Of a DNA stretch of 64,000 nucleotides, positions 18,093 to 26,669 are shown piece after piece. This stretch comes from Streptomyces sp. LUP47B (lineage in GTDB: Bacteria; Actinomycetota; Actinomycetes; Streptomycetales; Streptomycetaceae): the NCBI RefSeq assembly GCF_001746295.1, contig NZ_MJAH01000004.1, positions 124,001 through 188,000 of the forward strand, written 5' to 3'. The position numbers and the translations under genes were made by a program. Below the pieces are notes generated by a model. That model saw only the letters and a list, made by a program, of their open reading frames with translations, did no database searches and was not told the origin of the DNA. Within the stretch, counting starts at the first letter, position 1. Each line of letters opens with the position of its first letter.

Positions 18093-18100
18093 AAGCGCTT
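18093..18100 (-). promoter_or_regulatory. AAGCGCTT palindrome, possible LacI-family operator core upstream of GH74
   Basis: The perfect 8-bp palindrome has the central GCGC typical of LacI-family operators. It differs in the arms from the CebR box at 21293. It lies 36 nt upstream of the GH74 start. The site is short, so chance occurrence is possible. Confidence 0.35.
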
Positions 18101-18240
18101 TCTCTGCGGTGCGAGAGTTGCCGGGCGACCCCCAGTGCGGGAGGGGGCCGCCCGGCTGTTCGGCCCCGCCGTCCGGTGGCGGAGCCTTATACGCGGAGCC
18201 TTTCAGGCGGTTCCGAGGAAACGCCGTGCACTGTGGCGCC

Positions 18241-18287
18241 CTTCAGGGGCGCGGGGAACTGCGCGACCAGCCACAACGGACCCGCAG
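18241..18287 (-). repeat. Intergenic repeat element, copy B (inverted, short form)
   Basis: Read on the minus strand it is CTGCGGGTCCGTTGTGGCTG followed by GTCGCGCAGTTCCCCGCGCC, then CCTGAAG. The first part matches copy C at 24763, but this copy has a different middle. A GCGCCC/GGGCGC stem (18236-18252) at its end could terminate the GH48 transcript. The rest of the 272-nt gap between the GH48 stop and the GH74 start shows no gene. Confidence 0.55.
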
Positions 18288-18329
18288 TCAGAACACGGCG
18301 CAACCCGCGGAGCGCCCGGCGGGGGCTGG

Positions 18330-21245
18330 TTATTCGAGAAGCTCCGCGTACGACCCCATGGCCAGGGCGATGTCCGCCTGGGCCCAGAACCGGTGATAGG
18401 TGAACGACGGCACCGCGCCGCCCGCCAGATACGCCTCGATCTTCGACCAGGCCGGGTCGTCCTTGTAGAACGACCGGATGGACTCGAAGGTCGACGACGA
18501 GTTGATCGCGTCACCGTTCGGCATGGTCCCGGTCCAGCCGCTCGGGACGTACACCGAGTCGTCGAACCGGTTGTAGTCCGCCCGGCTCTCGGGCACCGCG
18601 ATGCCCAGGCTGTCCTGGTAGTTGCTCCACATGCCGTCCAGCAGGGCCTTGGCCGTGGAGGCGGCCTGGGTGTCACCACTGCGGTCCGCGTAGTACGTCA
18701 GGGTCTTGGCGTACGCGGCGGCCACGCCGACATCGTTGGTGTAGTCGGCGACGGTGACGTGAAGTCCGCTGTTGGCACCGGGACTTGAGGCGTTCCAGGT
18801 GTCGGGCTGGCCCGACCACTGAAGCGTCGACGGGATCTGGTAGGTGCCGTCCGGGTTGATCGTGGTCTTGGACAGCGCCCAGTCGACCCACTTGTCGAGA
18901 ACCGCCTTGGCCTGCGCGTTCCCCGTCTGCTGGTAGTACTCGGCGACCCGCTCCATCGACCACGCCTGGAAGCCGAACCACTGGTTGGACGGCGGGTCGT
19001 GGTAGACGGGCTGCTGGTCGTAGTACATGCCGTAGAAGGTCGACTTGCCGGCCGGGGGAGTCGCGTAGCGGCCCGCCCAGCTGTTCGTCGCACCGCCCGC
19101 GATCGCGCCCTCGTCGGACTGCAGCCAGCGGTAGAACTCCAGCTGCCGGCCCAGCGAGGTGTTCCAGTCCGACGCGCCCGTCGCCGACTTGGGCTTCAGG
19201 TCGGCGTAGGAGCTCAGCGCGTACGCGGCCATCGGGTTCTGGTAGCCGCCGTGCGCGTGACTGGATCCGATGCGCCAGGCCCAGCCCGCCGAGGTGTCGG
19301 TGGCGCCGCCCCAGGCGTAGTACCAGGACAGCAGGTACATCGAGGCGTCCTTGCCGGTACCGGCCGCGCAGGTGGACGGCCCGACACAGTTGCCGATCTT
19401 CTTGAAGTACTTGTCGTACATGGCGTAGCGCAGATAGTCGCCCATCTTCGCGGCCTTGCCCACGGTCGCGGAGACGTCGGAGCCCTTGCCCTGCTCATTG
19501 GCCCACTTGTCGGCCCAGTAAGCGGCCTGCACCGCACGCGCGTCGGCGTCCGGGGCGTTGGTGAACTTCCACTGCTTGGCGTAGGAGGCGTCACCGGTGA
19601 AGAGGTCCAAGTACCCGTTCTTGCCGCCGTACTTGAACTGGTCACAGGTCGGCTGCGGCACCGTCTCCCACACCGACTCCTGCGCACCGCGCTGGAAGGT
19701 GTTGATGTACGACGGCCCGGTGTCGGTCGGTCCCGCCTCGCACTTGCCGGGCGAGTTGCCGTAGCCGTAGACGTTGTCGACGTCCTGCAGCCAGTGCATG
19801 CCGTAGATGTCGTCCGTGCCGTACGCGCTCTTCAGCTCGCCCGCGATCGGGTCCGAGCCGACCGAGACCGACGAGTCGAGCTTCGCCGGGTACTCGTTCG
19901 GGGTGTCCAGCTCGGGCGCGTAGGTCGCCGGCTTGGAGGCGTTGTAGAAGGAGTTGGTCGGCTGGTCGGCGTGCGTGGGGATCATGTACTTCTCCATGAT
20001 GTCCCAGGCACCGTTGAACTTGGACCAGTCGCCCGTCACCTTGCCGTACATGGCCTGGAGCCACAGGAGGTAGCTGTACGCCTCCGAGGTGGTCTCGTGG
20101 CCCTGGTCCGGCGCCTCGACGATCAGCGTCTCCACCGAGTGGTAGGGGATGCCCTCGGGGGAGAAGTAGCCGTTCGCCGGGTTGGTGATCTTGCCGTACA
20201 GATCCAGGAAGCGGGCGTTGTAGGTGCCCGTCGCCGCGATCTGGGTGACCGTCACCGAGGCCTTGGCGTGACCCGTCGCCGTCGACTCGAAGGTCGCCGC
20301 GCCGGTGCCGGAGGCGTTGCCGGTGATGGTCACCGTCTGCGCGGTGTTCCAGTTCGACGGGGTGAAGGTGAGCGAGGCCCCGCCGGTCACCGTAAGACCT
20401 GAATTGCCGCCGGTGCGGGCGGTCGTGACGGTCACGTTGGCCGAGGGCTGCGTCGACAGCTTCACGGTGTACGTGCCCGTCTTGCCCTGCTGGACGGCGA
20501 GTTGGGTGGCCGAGGCGACGACCGCGGGACCCGAGGCGACCGTGATGCCGACCGGCGTCGACTCTCCGGACGCGCCCAGGCTGTCGTACGCCTTGGCGAG
20601 CAGCGAATGACTGCCCACGGTCAAACTTGAGGCAGAGAGCGAGTACGGCGATGTCGTGTCGGTACCCAGCAGCGTGGTGTTGTCGTAGAACTCCACCTTG
20701 CTGATGGTCGCGTTGTCCGCGGCGGCGGCCGTCGCGGCGAGCGGGACCGCGTCGCCCTGGGTGTAGACCGCGCCCGCGGCCGGGCTGGTCAGCACGGTGA
20801 TCGGCGGCTGGTGGGCGCCGGTGCACGAGGTGCCGTTGATCGCGAAGTTCGTCGGAGCCGCGTTGGCGCCGCTGTAGCTGAACTGCGCGCCGGTGGTGAC
20901 GGCGCCGCCCGCGGCGATGTTCGCGTTGTACGTGGCGCTGTTGACCGTGACCGTCTGGCCGGACTGGGACCAGGTCCCGTTCCAGCCGTTGCTCAGCTTC
21001 TGGTTGCCCGTGTAGCCGTACGTCAGGGTCCAGCCGTTGATGGCGCCCGTGCCGCGGTTGGTGATCGTCAGGTCCGCGGTGAAACCGGAGCCCCAGTCGT
21101 TGGTCTTGTAGTCGACGCTGCACTGAACTGCAGCTGCCTGTGCGGGAGTTGAAGCCGCACTCAGCATCGCGAACGGCAGTGCCATGGCCGCCACGACAGC
21201 GGTCCACAATCGCCGGACGGCCCGGCGTCTCCTGGTGGGGGGCAT
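18330..21245 (-). CDS. Secreted reducing-end cellobiohydrolase: CBM2, Ig-like, Calx-beta/FN3-like, GH48
   Basis: The start is the ATG with AAGGAGG upstream (minus strand), giving 971 residues; the longer frame to 21326 would cross the promoter. A signal peptide ends near AQAAA (about residue 38). CBM2 follows ([20 protein letters not shown], about 40-140). An Ig-like domain covers about 145-235 ([17 protein letters not shown]) and a Calx-beta-like domain about 240-330. The GH48 catalytic domain runs from about 335 to the end ([40 protein letters not shown]). GH48 enzymes release cellobiose processively from reducing ends of cellulose and act with GH6 and GH5 enzymes, both encoded next door. 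A perfect CebR-type operator lies 48 nt upstream. Confidence 0.96.
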   Translation of the reverse strand: MPPTRRRRAVRRLWTAVVAAMALPFAMLSAASTPAQAAAVQCSVDYKTNDWGSGFTADLTITNRGTGAINGWTLTYGYTGNQKLSNGWNGTWSQSGQTVTVNSATYNANIAAGGAVTTGAQFSYSGANAAPTNFAINGTSCTGAHQPPITVLTSPAAGAVYTQGDAVPLAATAAAADNATISKVEFYDNTTLLGTDTTSPYSLSASSLTVGSHSLLAKAYDSLGASGESTPVGITVASGPAVVASATQLAVQQGKTGTYTVKLSTQPSANVTVTTARTGGNSGLTVTGGASLTFTPSNWNTAQTVTITGNASGTGAATFESTATGHAKASVTVTQIAATGTYNARFLDLYGKITNPANGYFSPEGIPYHSVETLIVEAPDQGHETTSEAYSYLLWLQAMYGKVTGDWSKFNGAWDIMEKYMIPTHADQPTNSFYNASKPATYAPELDTPNEYPAKLDSSVSVGSDPIAGELKSAYGTDDIYGMHWLQDVDNVYGYGNSPGKCEAGPTDTGPSYINTFQRGAQESVWETVPQPTCDQFKYGGKNGYLDLFTGDASYAKQWKFTNAPDADARAVQAAYWADKWANEQGKGSDVSATVGKAAKMGDYLRYAMYDKYFKKIGNCVGPSTCAAGTGKDASMYLLSWYYAWGGATDTSAGWAWRIGSSHAHGGYQNPMAAYALSSYADLKPKSATGASDWNTSLGRQLEFYRWLQSDEGAIAGGATNSWAGRYATPPAGKSTFYGMYYDQQPVYHDPPSNQWFGFQAWSMERVAEYYQQTGNAQAKAVLDKWVDWALSKTTINPDGTYQIPSTLQWSGQPDTWNASSPGANSGLHVTVADYTNDVGVAAAYAKTLTYYADRSGDTQAASTAKALLDGMWSNYQDSLGIAVPESRADYNRFDDSVYVPSGWTGTMPNGDAINSSSTFESIRSFYKDDPAWSKIEAYLAGGAVPSFTYHRFWAQADIALAMGSYAELLE

Positions 21246-21292
21246 TGCTGGTTCCTCCTTGTGCGGCTCGGAGAAGTCAAGGCTTGAACCAG

Positions 21293-21306
21293 TGGGAGCG
21301 CTCCCA
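21293..21306 (-). promoter_or_regulatory. CebR operator upstream of GH48
   Basis: TGGGAGCGCTCCCA is a perfect 14-bp palindrome identical to the known CebR (LacI family) box that represses cellulose-degradation genes in Streptomyces until cello-oligosaccharides bind. On the minus strand it abuts a plausible promoter: TTGACC at 21334-21329, 17 nt, then CACTAT at 21311-21306. A bound repressor would therefore cover the -10 region. Confidence 0.88.
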
Positions 21307-21346
21307 TAGTGGAGACGACCATTCAAGGGGTCAAGGCTCTTGAAGA

Positions 21347-21362
21347 GTCGAAAAGATTCGAC
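21347..21362. promoter_or_regulatory. Inverted repeat GTCGAA-N4-TTCGAC in the GH48/GH5 divergent promoter region
   Basis: The two 6-bp arms are exact and separated by AAGA. The repeat lies midway between the two CebR-type boxes, a position suited to a second regulator acting on both genes. No known regulator is assigned. Confidence 0.4.
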
Positions 21363-21381
21363 GAACGCGGCCCAGGAAAGT

Positions 21382-21413
21382 CAAGTGACCCCTCTGTTCT
21401 TTGCTGTCACTTG
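21382..21413. promoter_or_regulatory. Inverted repeat CAAGTGAC-N16-GTCACTTG in the GH48/GH5 interval
   Basis: Two exact 8-bp arms (21382-21389 and 21406-21413) are separated by 16 nt, close to 1.5 helical turns. The repeat lies just upstream of the TTGACA (21426-21431) that serves as the probable -35 box of the GH5 gene. The arrangement fits an activator or repressor dimer. The function is unproven. Confidence 0.4.
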
Positions 21414-21435
21414 GCGCTACCTTCCTTGACACCAG

Positions 21436-21449
21436 TGGGAGCGATTCCA
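21436..21449 (+). promoter_or_regulatory. Degenerate CebR-type operator upstream of GH5
   Basis: TGGGAGCGATTCCA keeps a perfect left arm and 5 of 7 bases in the right arm of the CebR box. It lies directly after a TTGACA -35-like hexamer (21426-21431), so it falls in the promoter spacer, and 48 nt upstream of the GH5 start. It may bind CebR more weakly than the site at 21293. Confidence 0.75.
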
Positions 21450-21496
21450 TCAGTCGACGCGTCCGTAACGGCGCGCTGATCTGCAAGGAGTCGCTC

Positions 21497-22969
21497 ATGC
21501 GACACCCCCCGCGTTCAGTACTTGCAGCCGTTGCCGGCGCGGCCGCCCTCATCGGGTCCGTGACGGTGCCGGTGGTCACGGCGTCCGCCGCCGCCCCTGC
21601 CTGCTCGGTGGAGTACTCCGTCACCAGCCAGTGGGGCAGCGGCTTCCAGGGCGCCGTGAAAATCACCAACAACACGGCGGCCATGAGTAGTTGGAGCCTC
21701 GGCTTCGACTTCGCCGGCGGTCAGGAGCTCACCCAGGGCTGGAACGCGCGATGGTCCCAGTCCGGTACGACGGTCACCGCGGCCAGTGAGAGCTACAACG
21801 GCTCCCTGGCCACCGGAGCGAGCGTCAGCGCCGGATTCATCGCGTCCTGGTCGGGGAGCAACACCGTCCCGACCTCGTTCAAGCTCAACGGCACCAGCTG
21901 CAACACGGCTGTGGAGCCCTCGCCCACGCCGGAGCCGACGGATCCCGCGGAAAGCGGGCCCCCCGTCCTCCGCGCGTCGGGCAACAAGCTCGTGGACGCC
22001 GGCGGCGCGACCCGCCGTCTGCTCGGAGTGAACCGGTCCGGCGGCGAGTTCATGTGCGTCCAGGGCCGCGGCGTCTTCGACGGCCCGGTCGACGACGCCT
22101 CGGTGAAGGCGATCGCCGACTGGAAGGCGAACACGGTCCGCATCCCTCTCAACGAGGAGTGCTGGCTGGGCCTGTCCAACATCGACCCGGCCTACGCCGG
22201 TGCGAACTACATCAACGCCGTCAAGGGCCTGGTCGCCAAGGTCAAGGCCCACGGCATGACACCCGTGGTCGAACTGCACTGGACCCACGGGCAGTACACC
22301 GGCAACTCCGCCGGCTGCTCCGACGTGCACGCAAGCTGCCAGAAACCGATGCCCGACATGCAGTACACGCCCTCCTTCTGGGCCTCGGTTGCCAACACCT
22401 TCAAGAACGACCGCACGGTCGTCTTCGACCTGTTCAACGAGCCCTACCCGGACCGCGCCACCTCCACGACCACCCAGGCGTGGCAGTGCTGGCGGGACGG
22501 CGGCAGCTGCCCGGGCATCGGGTACGAGGTCGCCGGTATGCAGGATCTCGTCGACAGCGTCCGGGGCACCGGCGCGACCAACCTGGTCCTGGCCGGGGGG
22601 ATCGCCTACTCCAACGACCTCAGCCAGTGGCTGACGTACAAACCGGCCGACCCGGCGGGCAATCTCGCCGCCGCCTGGCACGTGTACAACTTCAACACCT
22701 GCGCCGACGAGAGCTGCTGGAACTCCACGCTCGCCCCGGTGGCCGCCCAAGTCCCCCTCGTGGCAGGGGAGATCGGCGAGAACACCTGCGCGCACGGATT
22801 CATCGACCAGGTCATGAAGTGGTTCGACAGCCATGGCCTGTCGTACCTCGGCTGGACCTGGAACACCTGGGACTGCTCCTCCGGGCCGTCCCTGATCAGC
22901 GGCTACGACGGCACACCCACAGCGTTCGGCACCGGGCTGCGTGACCATCTGCGCGCCCTGAACGGATAG
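21497..22969 (+). CDS. Secreted endoglucanase: CBM2 plus GH5
   Basis: The start is the ATG with AAGGAG 7 nt upstream, giving 490 residues. A signal peptide ends near ASAAA. CBM2 covers about residues 38-137 (CSVEYSVTSQWGSGFQGAVK, closing Cys in NGTSC), then a Pro/Glu/Thr linker. The GH5 domain covers about 160-490. The acid/base Glu is about residue 315 in DLFNEPYPD and the probable nucleophile about residue 425 in AGEIGEN. Extra cysteines in the catalytic part suggest disulfides. It cuts internal bonds of cellulose. A GH6 gene follows 47 nt later, so the two probably share a transcript driven from the CebR-type box. Confidence 0.94.
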   Translation: MRHPPRSVLAAVAGAAALIGSVTVPVVTASAAAPACSVEYSVTSQWGSGFQGAVKITNNTAAMSSWSLGFDFAGGQELTQGWNARWSQSGTTVTAASESYNGSLATGASVSAGFIASWSGSNTVPTSFKLNGTSCNTAVEPSPTPEPTDPAESGPPVLRASGNKLVDAGGATRRLLGVNRSGGEFMCVQGRGVFDGPVDDASVKAIADWKANTVRIPLNEECWLGLSNIDPAYAGANYINAVKGLVAKVKAHGMTPVVELHWTHGQYTGNSAGCSDVHASCQKPMPDMQYTPSFWASVANTFKNDRTVVFDLFNEPYPDRATSTTTQAWQCWRDGGSCPGIGYEVAGMQDLVDSVRGTGATNLVLAGGIAYSNDLSQWLTYKPADPAGNLAAAWHVYNFNTCADESCWNSTLAPVAAQVPLVAGEIGENTCAHGFIDQVMKWFDSHGLSYLGWTWNTWDCSSGPSLISGYDGTPTAFGTGLRDHLRALNG

Positions 22970-23016
22970 CACCGCCCAACGGACACCATCCGCGAACGAG
23001 AAGGAAACCCGCACTC

Positions 23017-24735
23017 ATGAGTCGTACGAGAACAGCGCTCCTCGCTGCCCTGGCGCTCGTCGCCGGGGCCTCCGGGACCGCGCTGGCCGTGACCCCCGGC
23101 GACGCAGGCCTCGCCGCCGTCCCCTGCACCGTGGACTACAAGGTGCAGAACCAGTGGGACACCGGCTTCACGGCCGCCGTCACCGTCACCAACAACACCA
23201 CGGCCAAGTCGAGTTGGTCGCTGAAGTGGGCGTACGCCGGAAACCAGAAGGTCACCAGCGGCTGGAACGCCAAGGTCAGCCAGAGCGGCACGGCCGTCAC
23301 CGCGGCGAACGAGTCCTACAACGGCACCCTCGCCACCGGCGGCTCGGTCAGCTTCGGCTTCCAGGGCACCTACAGCGGCACCAACGCCGTCCCGGCCACC
23401 TTCACCCTCGACGGAGTGACCTGCAACGTCGACGGCGGCACCGATCCCACCGATCCGACCGATCCGACGGACCCCGGGAGCGGCACCAAGGTCGACAACC
23501 CGTACGCCGGCGCCAAGGTGTACGTGAATCCCGAGTGGTCCGCCAACGCCGCCGCCGAGCCGGGTGGCAGCCGCATCTCCAACCAGCCCACCGGTGTGTG
23601 GCTGGACCGGATCGCCGCGATCAACGGCACCGGCGGCAAGATGGGTCTGCGCGCCCATCTCGACGAGGCGCTGAAGCAGAAGGGCTCGGGAGAGCTCGTC
23701 GTCCAGCTGGTCATCTACGACCTGCCCGGACGCGACTGCTCGGCCCTCGCCTCCAACGGCGAACTGGGCCCGACGGAGATCGACAAGTACAAGACGCAGT
23801 ACATCGACCCGATCGCGGCGATCCTCGCCGACCCGAAGTACGCCTCGCTGCGGATCGTCAACACGGTCGAGCTCGACTCGCTGCCGAACCTCGTCACCAA
23901 CGTCACGCCGCGAGCCACGGCCACCGCGAACTGCGACACGATGAAGGCCAACGGCAACTACGTGAAGGGCGTCGGCTACGCGCTCAACAAGCTCGGTGAC
24001 GCCGCCAACGTCTACAACTACGTGGACGCCGGGCACCACGGCTGGCTCGGCTGGGACGACAACTTCTCCGCGACCGTCCAGACGATCAAGCAGGCGGCCA
24101 CTGCCGAGGGCGCCACAGTCAACGACGTGCAGGGCTTCATCACCAACACCGCCAACTACAGCGCACTGAAGGAGCAGAACTTCACCATCAACGACTCCGT
24201 GAACGGCAAGTCCGTGCGCGAGTCCAAGTGGGTGGACTGGAACCGGTACGTCGACGAGCTCTCCTACGCCCAGGCCTTCCGCCAGGAGGCCGTGAACCAG
24301 GGCTTCCCCGCGGGCGTCGGCATGCTGATCGACACCTCCCGCAACGGCTGGGGCGGCACCGCCCGACCCACCGGTCCCGGTGCCATGACGGACGTGGACA
24401 CCTACGTCAACGGCGGCCGGATCGACCGGCGTATCCATGTCGGCAACTGGTGCAACCAGTCGGGGGCCGGTCTCGGTGAGCGCCCGAAGGCCAGCCCGGC
24501 CGCAGGGATCGACGCCTACGTGTGGATCAAGCCTCCGGGTGAGTCCGACGGGTCCAGCTCCGCGATCGCGAACGACGAGGGCAAGGGCTTCGACCGGATG
24601 TGCGACCCGACGTACACCGGCAACCCGCGGAACAACAACAACATGTCCGGTGCGCTGCCGAACGCTCCGCTGTCGGGGCACTGGTTCTCGGCGCAGTTCC
24701 AGGAGCTCATGAAGAACGCGTATCCGGCGCTCTAG
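23017..24735 (+). CDS. Secreted cellulase: CBM2 plus GH6
   Basis: The 572-residue protein has a signal peptide (about 1-24) and CBM2 (about 36-135, CTVDYKVQNQWDTGFTAAVT). A TDPTDPTDPTDP linker follows, nearly the same as that of the GH74 protein. The GH6 domain covers about 160-572. GH6 signatures are VQLVIYDLPGRDCSALASNG, which includes a catalytic Asp region, and GMLIDTSRNGWGG. GH6 enzymes include cellobiohydrolases attacking non-reducing ends and endoglucanases; the length and loops favour the former, not proven. AGAAGGAAA precedes the ATG. No operator is seen in the 47-nt gap after GH5, in line with an operon. Confidence 0.95.
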   Translation: MSRTRTALLAALALVAGASGTALAVTPGDAGLAAVPCTVDYKVQNQWDTGFTAAVTVTNNTTAKSSWSLKWAYAGNQKVTSGWNAKVSQSGTAVTAANESYNGTLATGGSVSFGFQGTYSGTNAVPATFTLDGVTCNVDGGTDPTDPTDPTDPGSGTKVDNPYAGAKVYVNPEWSANAAAEPGGSRISNQPTGVWLDRIAAINGTGGKMGLRAHLDEALKQKGSGELVVQLVIYDLPGRDCSALASNGELGPTEIDKYKTQYIDPIAAILADPKYASLRIVNTVELDSLPNLVTNVTPRATATANCDTMKANGNYVKGVGYALNKLGDAANVYNYVDAGHHGWLGWDDNFSATVQTIKQAATAEGATVNDVQGFITNTANYSALKEQNFTINDSVNGKSVRESKWVDWNRYVDELSYAQAFRQEAVNQGFPAGVGMLIDTSRNGWGGTARPTGPGAMTDVDTYVNGGRIDRRIHVGNWCNQSGAGLGERPKASPAAGIDAYVWIKPPGESDGSSSAIANDEGKGFDRMCDPTYTGNPRNNNNMSGALPNAPLSGHWFSAQFQELMKNAYPAL

Positions 24736-24762
24736 CTGGACCGGGGTGCGGTTCGATGTGAG

Positions 24763-24830
24763 CTGCGGGTCCGTTGTGGCTGGTCGCGCCCGCGCGGCGG
24801 AGCCGCATGTTGATACAGACCCGCGCCCCT
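24763..24830. repeat. Intergenic repeat element, copy C
   Basis: The sequence CTGCGGGTCCGTTGTGGCTG is followed by GTCGCGC, then CGGCGGAGCCGCATGTTGAT and ACAGACCCGCGCCCCT. It matches copy A at 1371 through the CGGCGGAGCCG...GATACAG core, and copy B at 18241 through its first third. It fills the 121-nt gap between the convergent ends of the GH6 and PhyH genes and may act as a terminator. Confidence 0.6.
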
Positions 24831-24856
24831 AAAAGAATCACCCCGCCGGGGTCTGG

Positions 24857-25633
24857 TCAGTTCTCCTGGGCCAGGCCCCGGCGGATCGCGAACTCCACCG
24901 CTGAATAGTCGCCGTCGGTTCTGCTCAACTCGTACGGCACCGCCGGCAGCAGGGGCGGCTGGGCCATGAAGCGGGGGCTGGTGCCGTGGTGGGGCTGGGC
25001 CGCGTGGACCAGGAAGGGGTGGCAGAGGTAGACGTCCCCCGGACTGCCGGTGGCAAGGGCGAGCGGGCGGTGTGCCGAGGCCTTGTCCACCTTCGGGCCC
25101 AACTCAAGGAAGGAGGCGCCCTGTGCGCCGTACGGCTCCAGGGCCGGCGGTACGTCGAGATGGGAGCCGATCCTGATGCGGGTCGGGGCATCGGACTCGG
25201 TGACCTCGCTGAACAGGAACAGCATCAGCAGGGCGCGGTCCCTGGAGCGCAGGTTGGTGTGGTACATGCCGGCGGGCGCGTCCTCGGGGAGGTAACTTCC
25301 CTCGATGTGCCAGCCCGCGTCGTCCGGTTCCTCCCCGTGCGGAAACCGCAAGGGGAAGGTGCCCAGTGAGTAGCGGGGCTGCCAGCGGTTCTCGCCCACC
25401 AGCAGGTCGAACGCCTCGTGCAGCACCGGAGAGTTGGCGGCCGCCGCGAACGGGCCCTGTGCCATTCCGGCCACCCAGACCACCGGATCCCTCCAGGAGG
25501 CCGGGTCCTCCGGGTCGTAGCCCGTCTCCCGCCACAGCAGCGACGCGCAGTGCTGGGCGACGCGTGGCGGGAAGGCGCCCTCGATCTTCACGAATCCGTC
25601 CTCGAGGAAGCGCTCCACCAGTTCATCGTCCAT
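24857..25633 (-). CDS. Phytanoyl-CoA dioxygenase (PhyH) family protein
   Basis: The start chosen is ATG at 25633 (MDDELVERFLEDGFVKIEGA), because homologous folds begin with such a helix. This gives 258 residues; the longer frame would read through the AT-rich promoter region. The PhyH motif pattern is visible: WHIEGSYLPEDAPAGMYHT gives an iron-binding His, and GDVYLCHPFLVHAA followed by RFMAQPPL gives the distal His and the 2-oxoglutarate-binding Arg. The expected HxD pair is not obvious; WHIEG reads HxE. It is probably a non-haem iron hydroxylase of unknown substrate. Confidence 0.8.
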   Translation of the reverse strand: MDDELVERFLEDGFVKIEGAFPPRVAQHCASLLWRETGYDPEDPASWRDPVVWVAGMAQGPFAAAANSPVLHEAFDLLVGENRWQPRYSLGTFPLRFPHGEEPDDAGWHIEGSYLPEDAPAGMYHTNLRSRDRALLMLFLFSEVTESDAPTRIRIGSHLDVPPALEPYGAQGASFLELGPKVDKASAHRPLALATGSPGDVYLCHPFLVHAAQPHHGTSPRFMAQPPLLPAVPYELSRTDGDYSAVEFAIRRGLAQEN

Positions 25634-25781
25634 GCAGTCATCGTGGGGGACCGGCCGGGGTGGGCGCATCCCATTTTCTTTGCGCCTGCTTTGCCATGTT
25701 TTTTGCTGTCGCGGCAACATCGCTGGCCTCTTCGCGGTGCGTCGGAGCACGCTGGCCGTATCCCGAGGAGAGGCTGGCACC

Positions 25782-26669
25782 ATGGCGCACGATCAAGGCA
25801 CCCACGCTCACCATCACCACGACCACACCGACATCGACTGGTCCACGATGGCCGAGCACCTGGAGACCCAGGCGGAACTGTTCACGCCGCTGTACGAGCG
25901 GGCACTGGCCTGGCTCGGGCACAAGCAGACCGAGCCGGGGCTGATCGTCGACGCGGGCAGTGGGCCCGGGGTGCTGTCCTGTCTGCTCGCCGAGGCGTTC
26001 CCGGGGGCCCGGGTGATCGCCGTCGACGGGGCCGAACCGCTCCTCGAGCGGGCCCGGGCCCGGGCCGCGCGGCTCGGTGTCGCCGACCGCTTCGGGACGC
26101 TCGCCGGTGAACTACCCGCGGTTCTGGACGAGTTGGACTACCCCGTCGACCTCCTCTGGGCCAGTCGGAGCCTGCACCACCTCGCGGACCAGCGGTCCGG
26201 GATCGCCGCGTTCGCCGCCCGCCTGGCGCGGGGCGGCACGTTGGCGCTGATGGAGGGCGGGCTGCCCGCGCGCTTCCTGCCCCGGGACATCGGGTTCGGG
26301 CGGCCGGGGCTCCAGGCGCGGCTCGACGCACTGGAGGAGGAGCGGTTCGCGCAGATGCGGGCGGGGTTGGCCGACTCCGTCGCCGAGGTCGAGGACTGGC
26401 CCGCGCTGATGGCCTCCGCCGGGCTGCGGCACACCGGTACGCGCAGCTTCATGCTGGATCTTCCGGCGCCGACGACCGATCGGGCCCGTGCGTACATCGC
26501 CGCGTCGCTCGGGTGGCTGCGGGACGGTTTTGCCGAGCATCTGGACGCGGACGACCGTGACACGCTCGACCGGTTGCTCGATCCTGCAGATGCGGCGAGT
26601 GTGCATCGCCGGGCGGATGTGTTCGTGCTGGCGGTGCACACGGTGCACACGGCTGTGCGGACCGGTTGA
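25782..26669 (+). CDS. Class I SAM-dependent methyltransferase with His-rich N-terminus
   Basis: The start is ATG at 25782 with GAGGAGAGG upstream; the 295-residue product begins MAHDQGTHAHHHHDHTDIDW. SAM-binding motif I is LIVDAGSGPGVLSCLLAEAF, followed by VIAVDGAEPLLERARARA and a motif IV-like LLWASRSLHHLADQ. The seven His in the first 16 residues could bind metal. It is divergent from PhyH across a 148-nt AT-richer gap that holds a TTGC-N7-GCAA repeat. Its last 221 nt are overlapped on the other strand by the glycosyltransferase gene. Confidence 0.85.
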   Translation: MAHDQGTHAHHHHDHTDIDWSTMAEHLETQAELFTPLYERALAWLGHKQTEPGLIVDAGSGPGVLSCLLAEAFPGARVIAVDGAEPLLERARARAARLGVADRFGTLAGELPAVLDELDYPVDLLWASRSLHHLADQRSGIAAFAARLARGGTLALMEGGLPARFLPRDIGFGRPGLQARLDALEEERFAQMRAGLADSVAEVEDWPALMASAGLRHTGTRSFMLDLPAPTTDRARAYIAASLGWLRDGFAEHLDADDRDTLDRLLDPADAASVHRRADVFVLAVHTVHTAVRTG

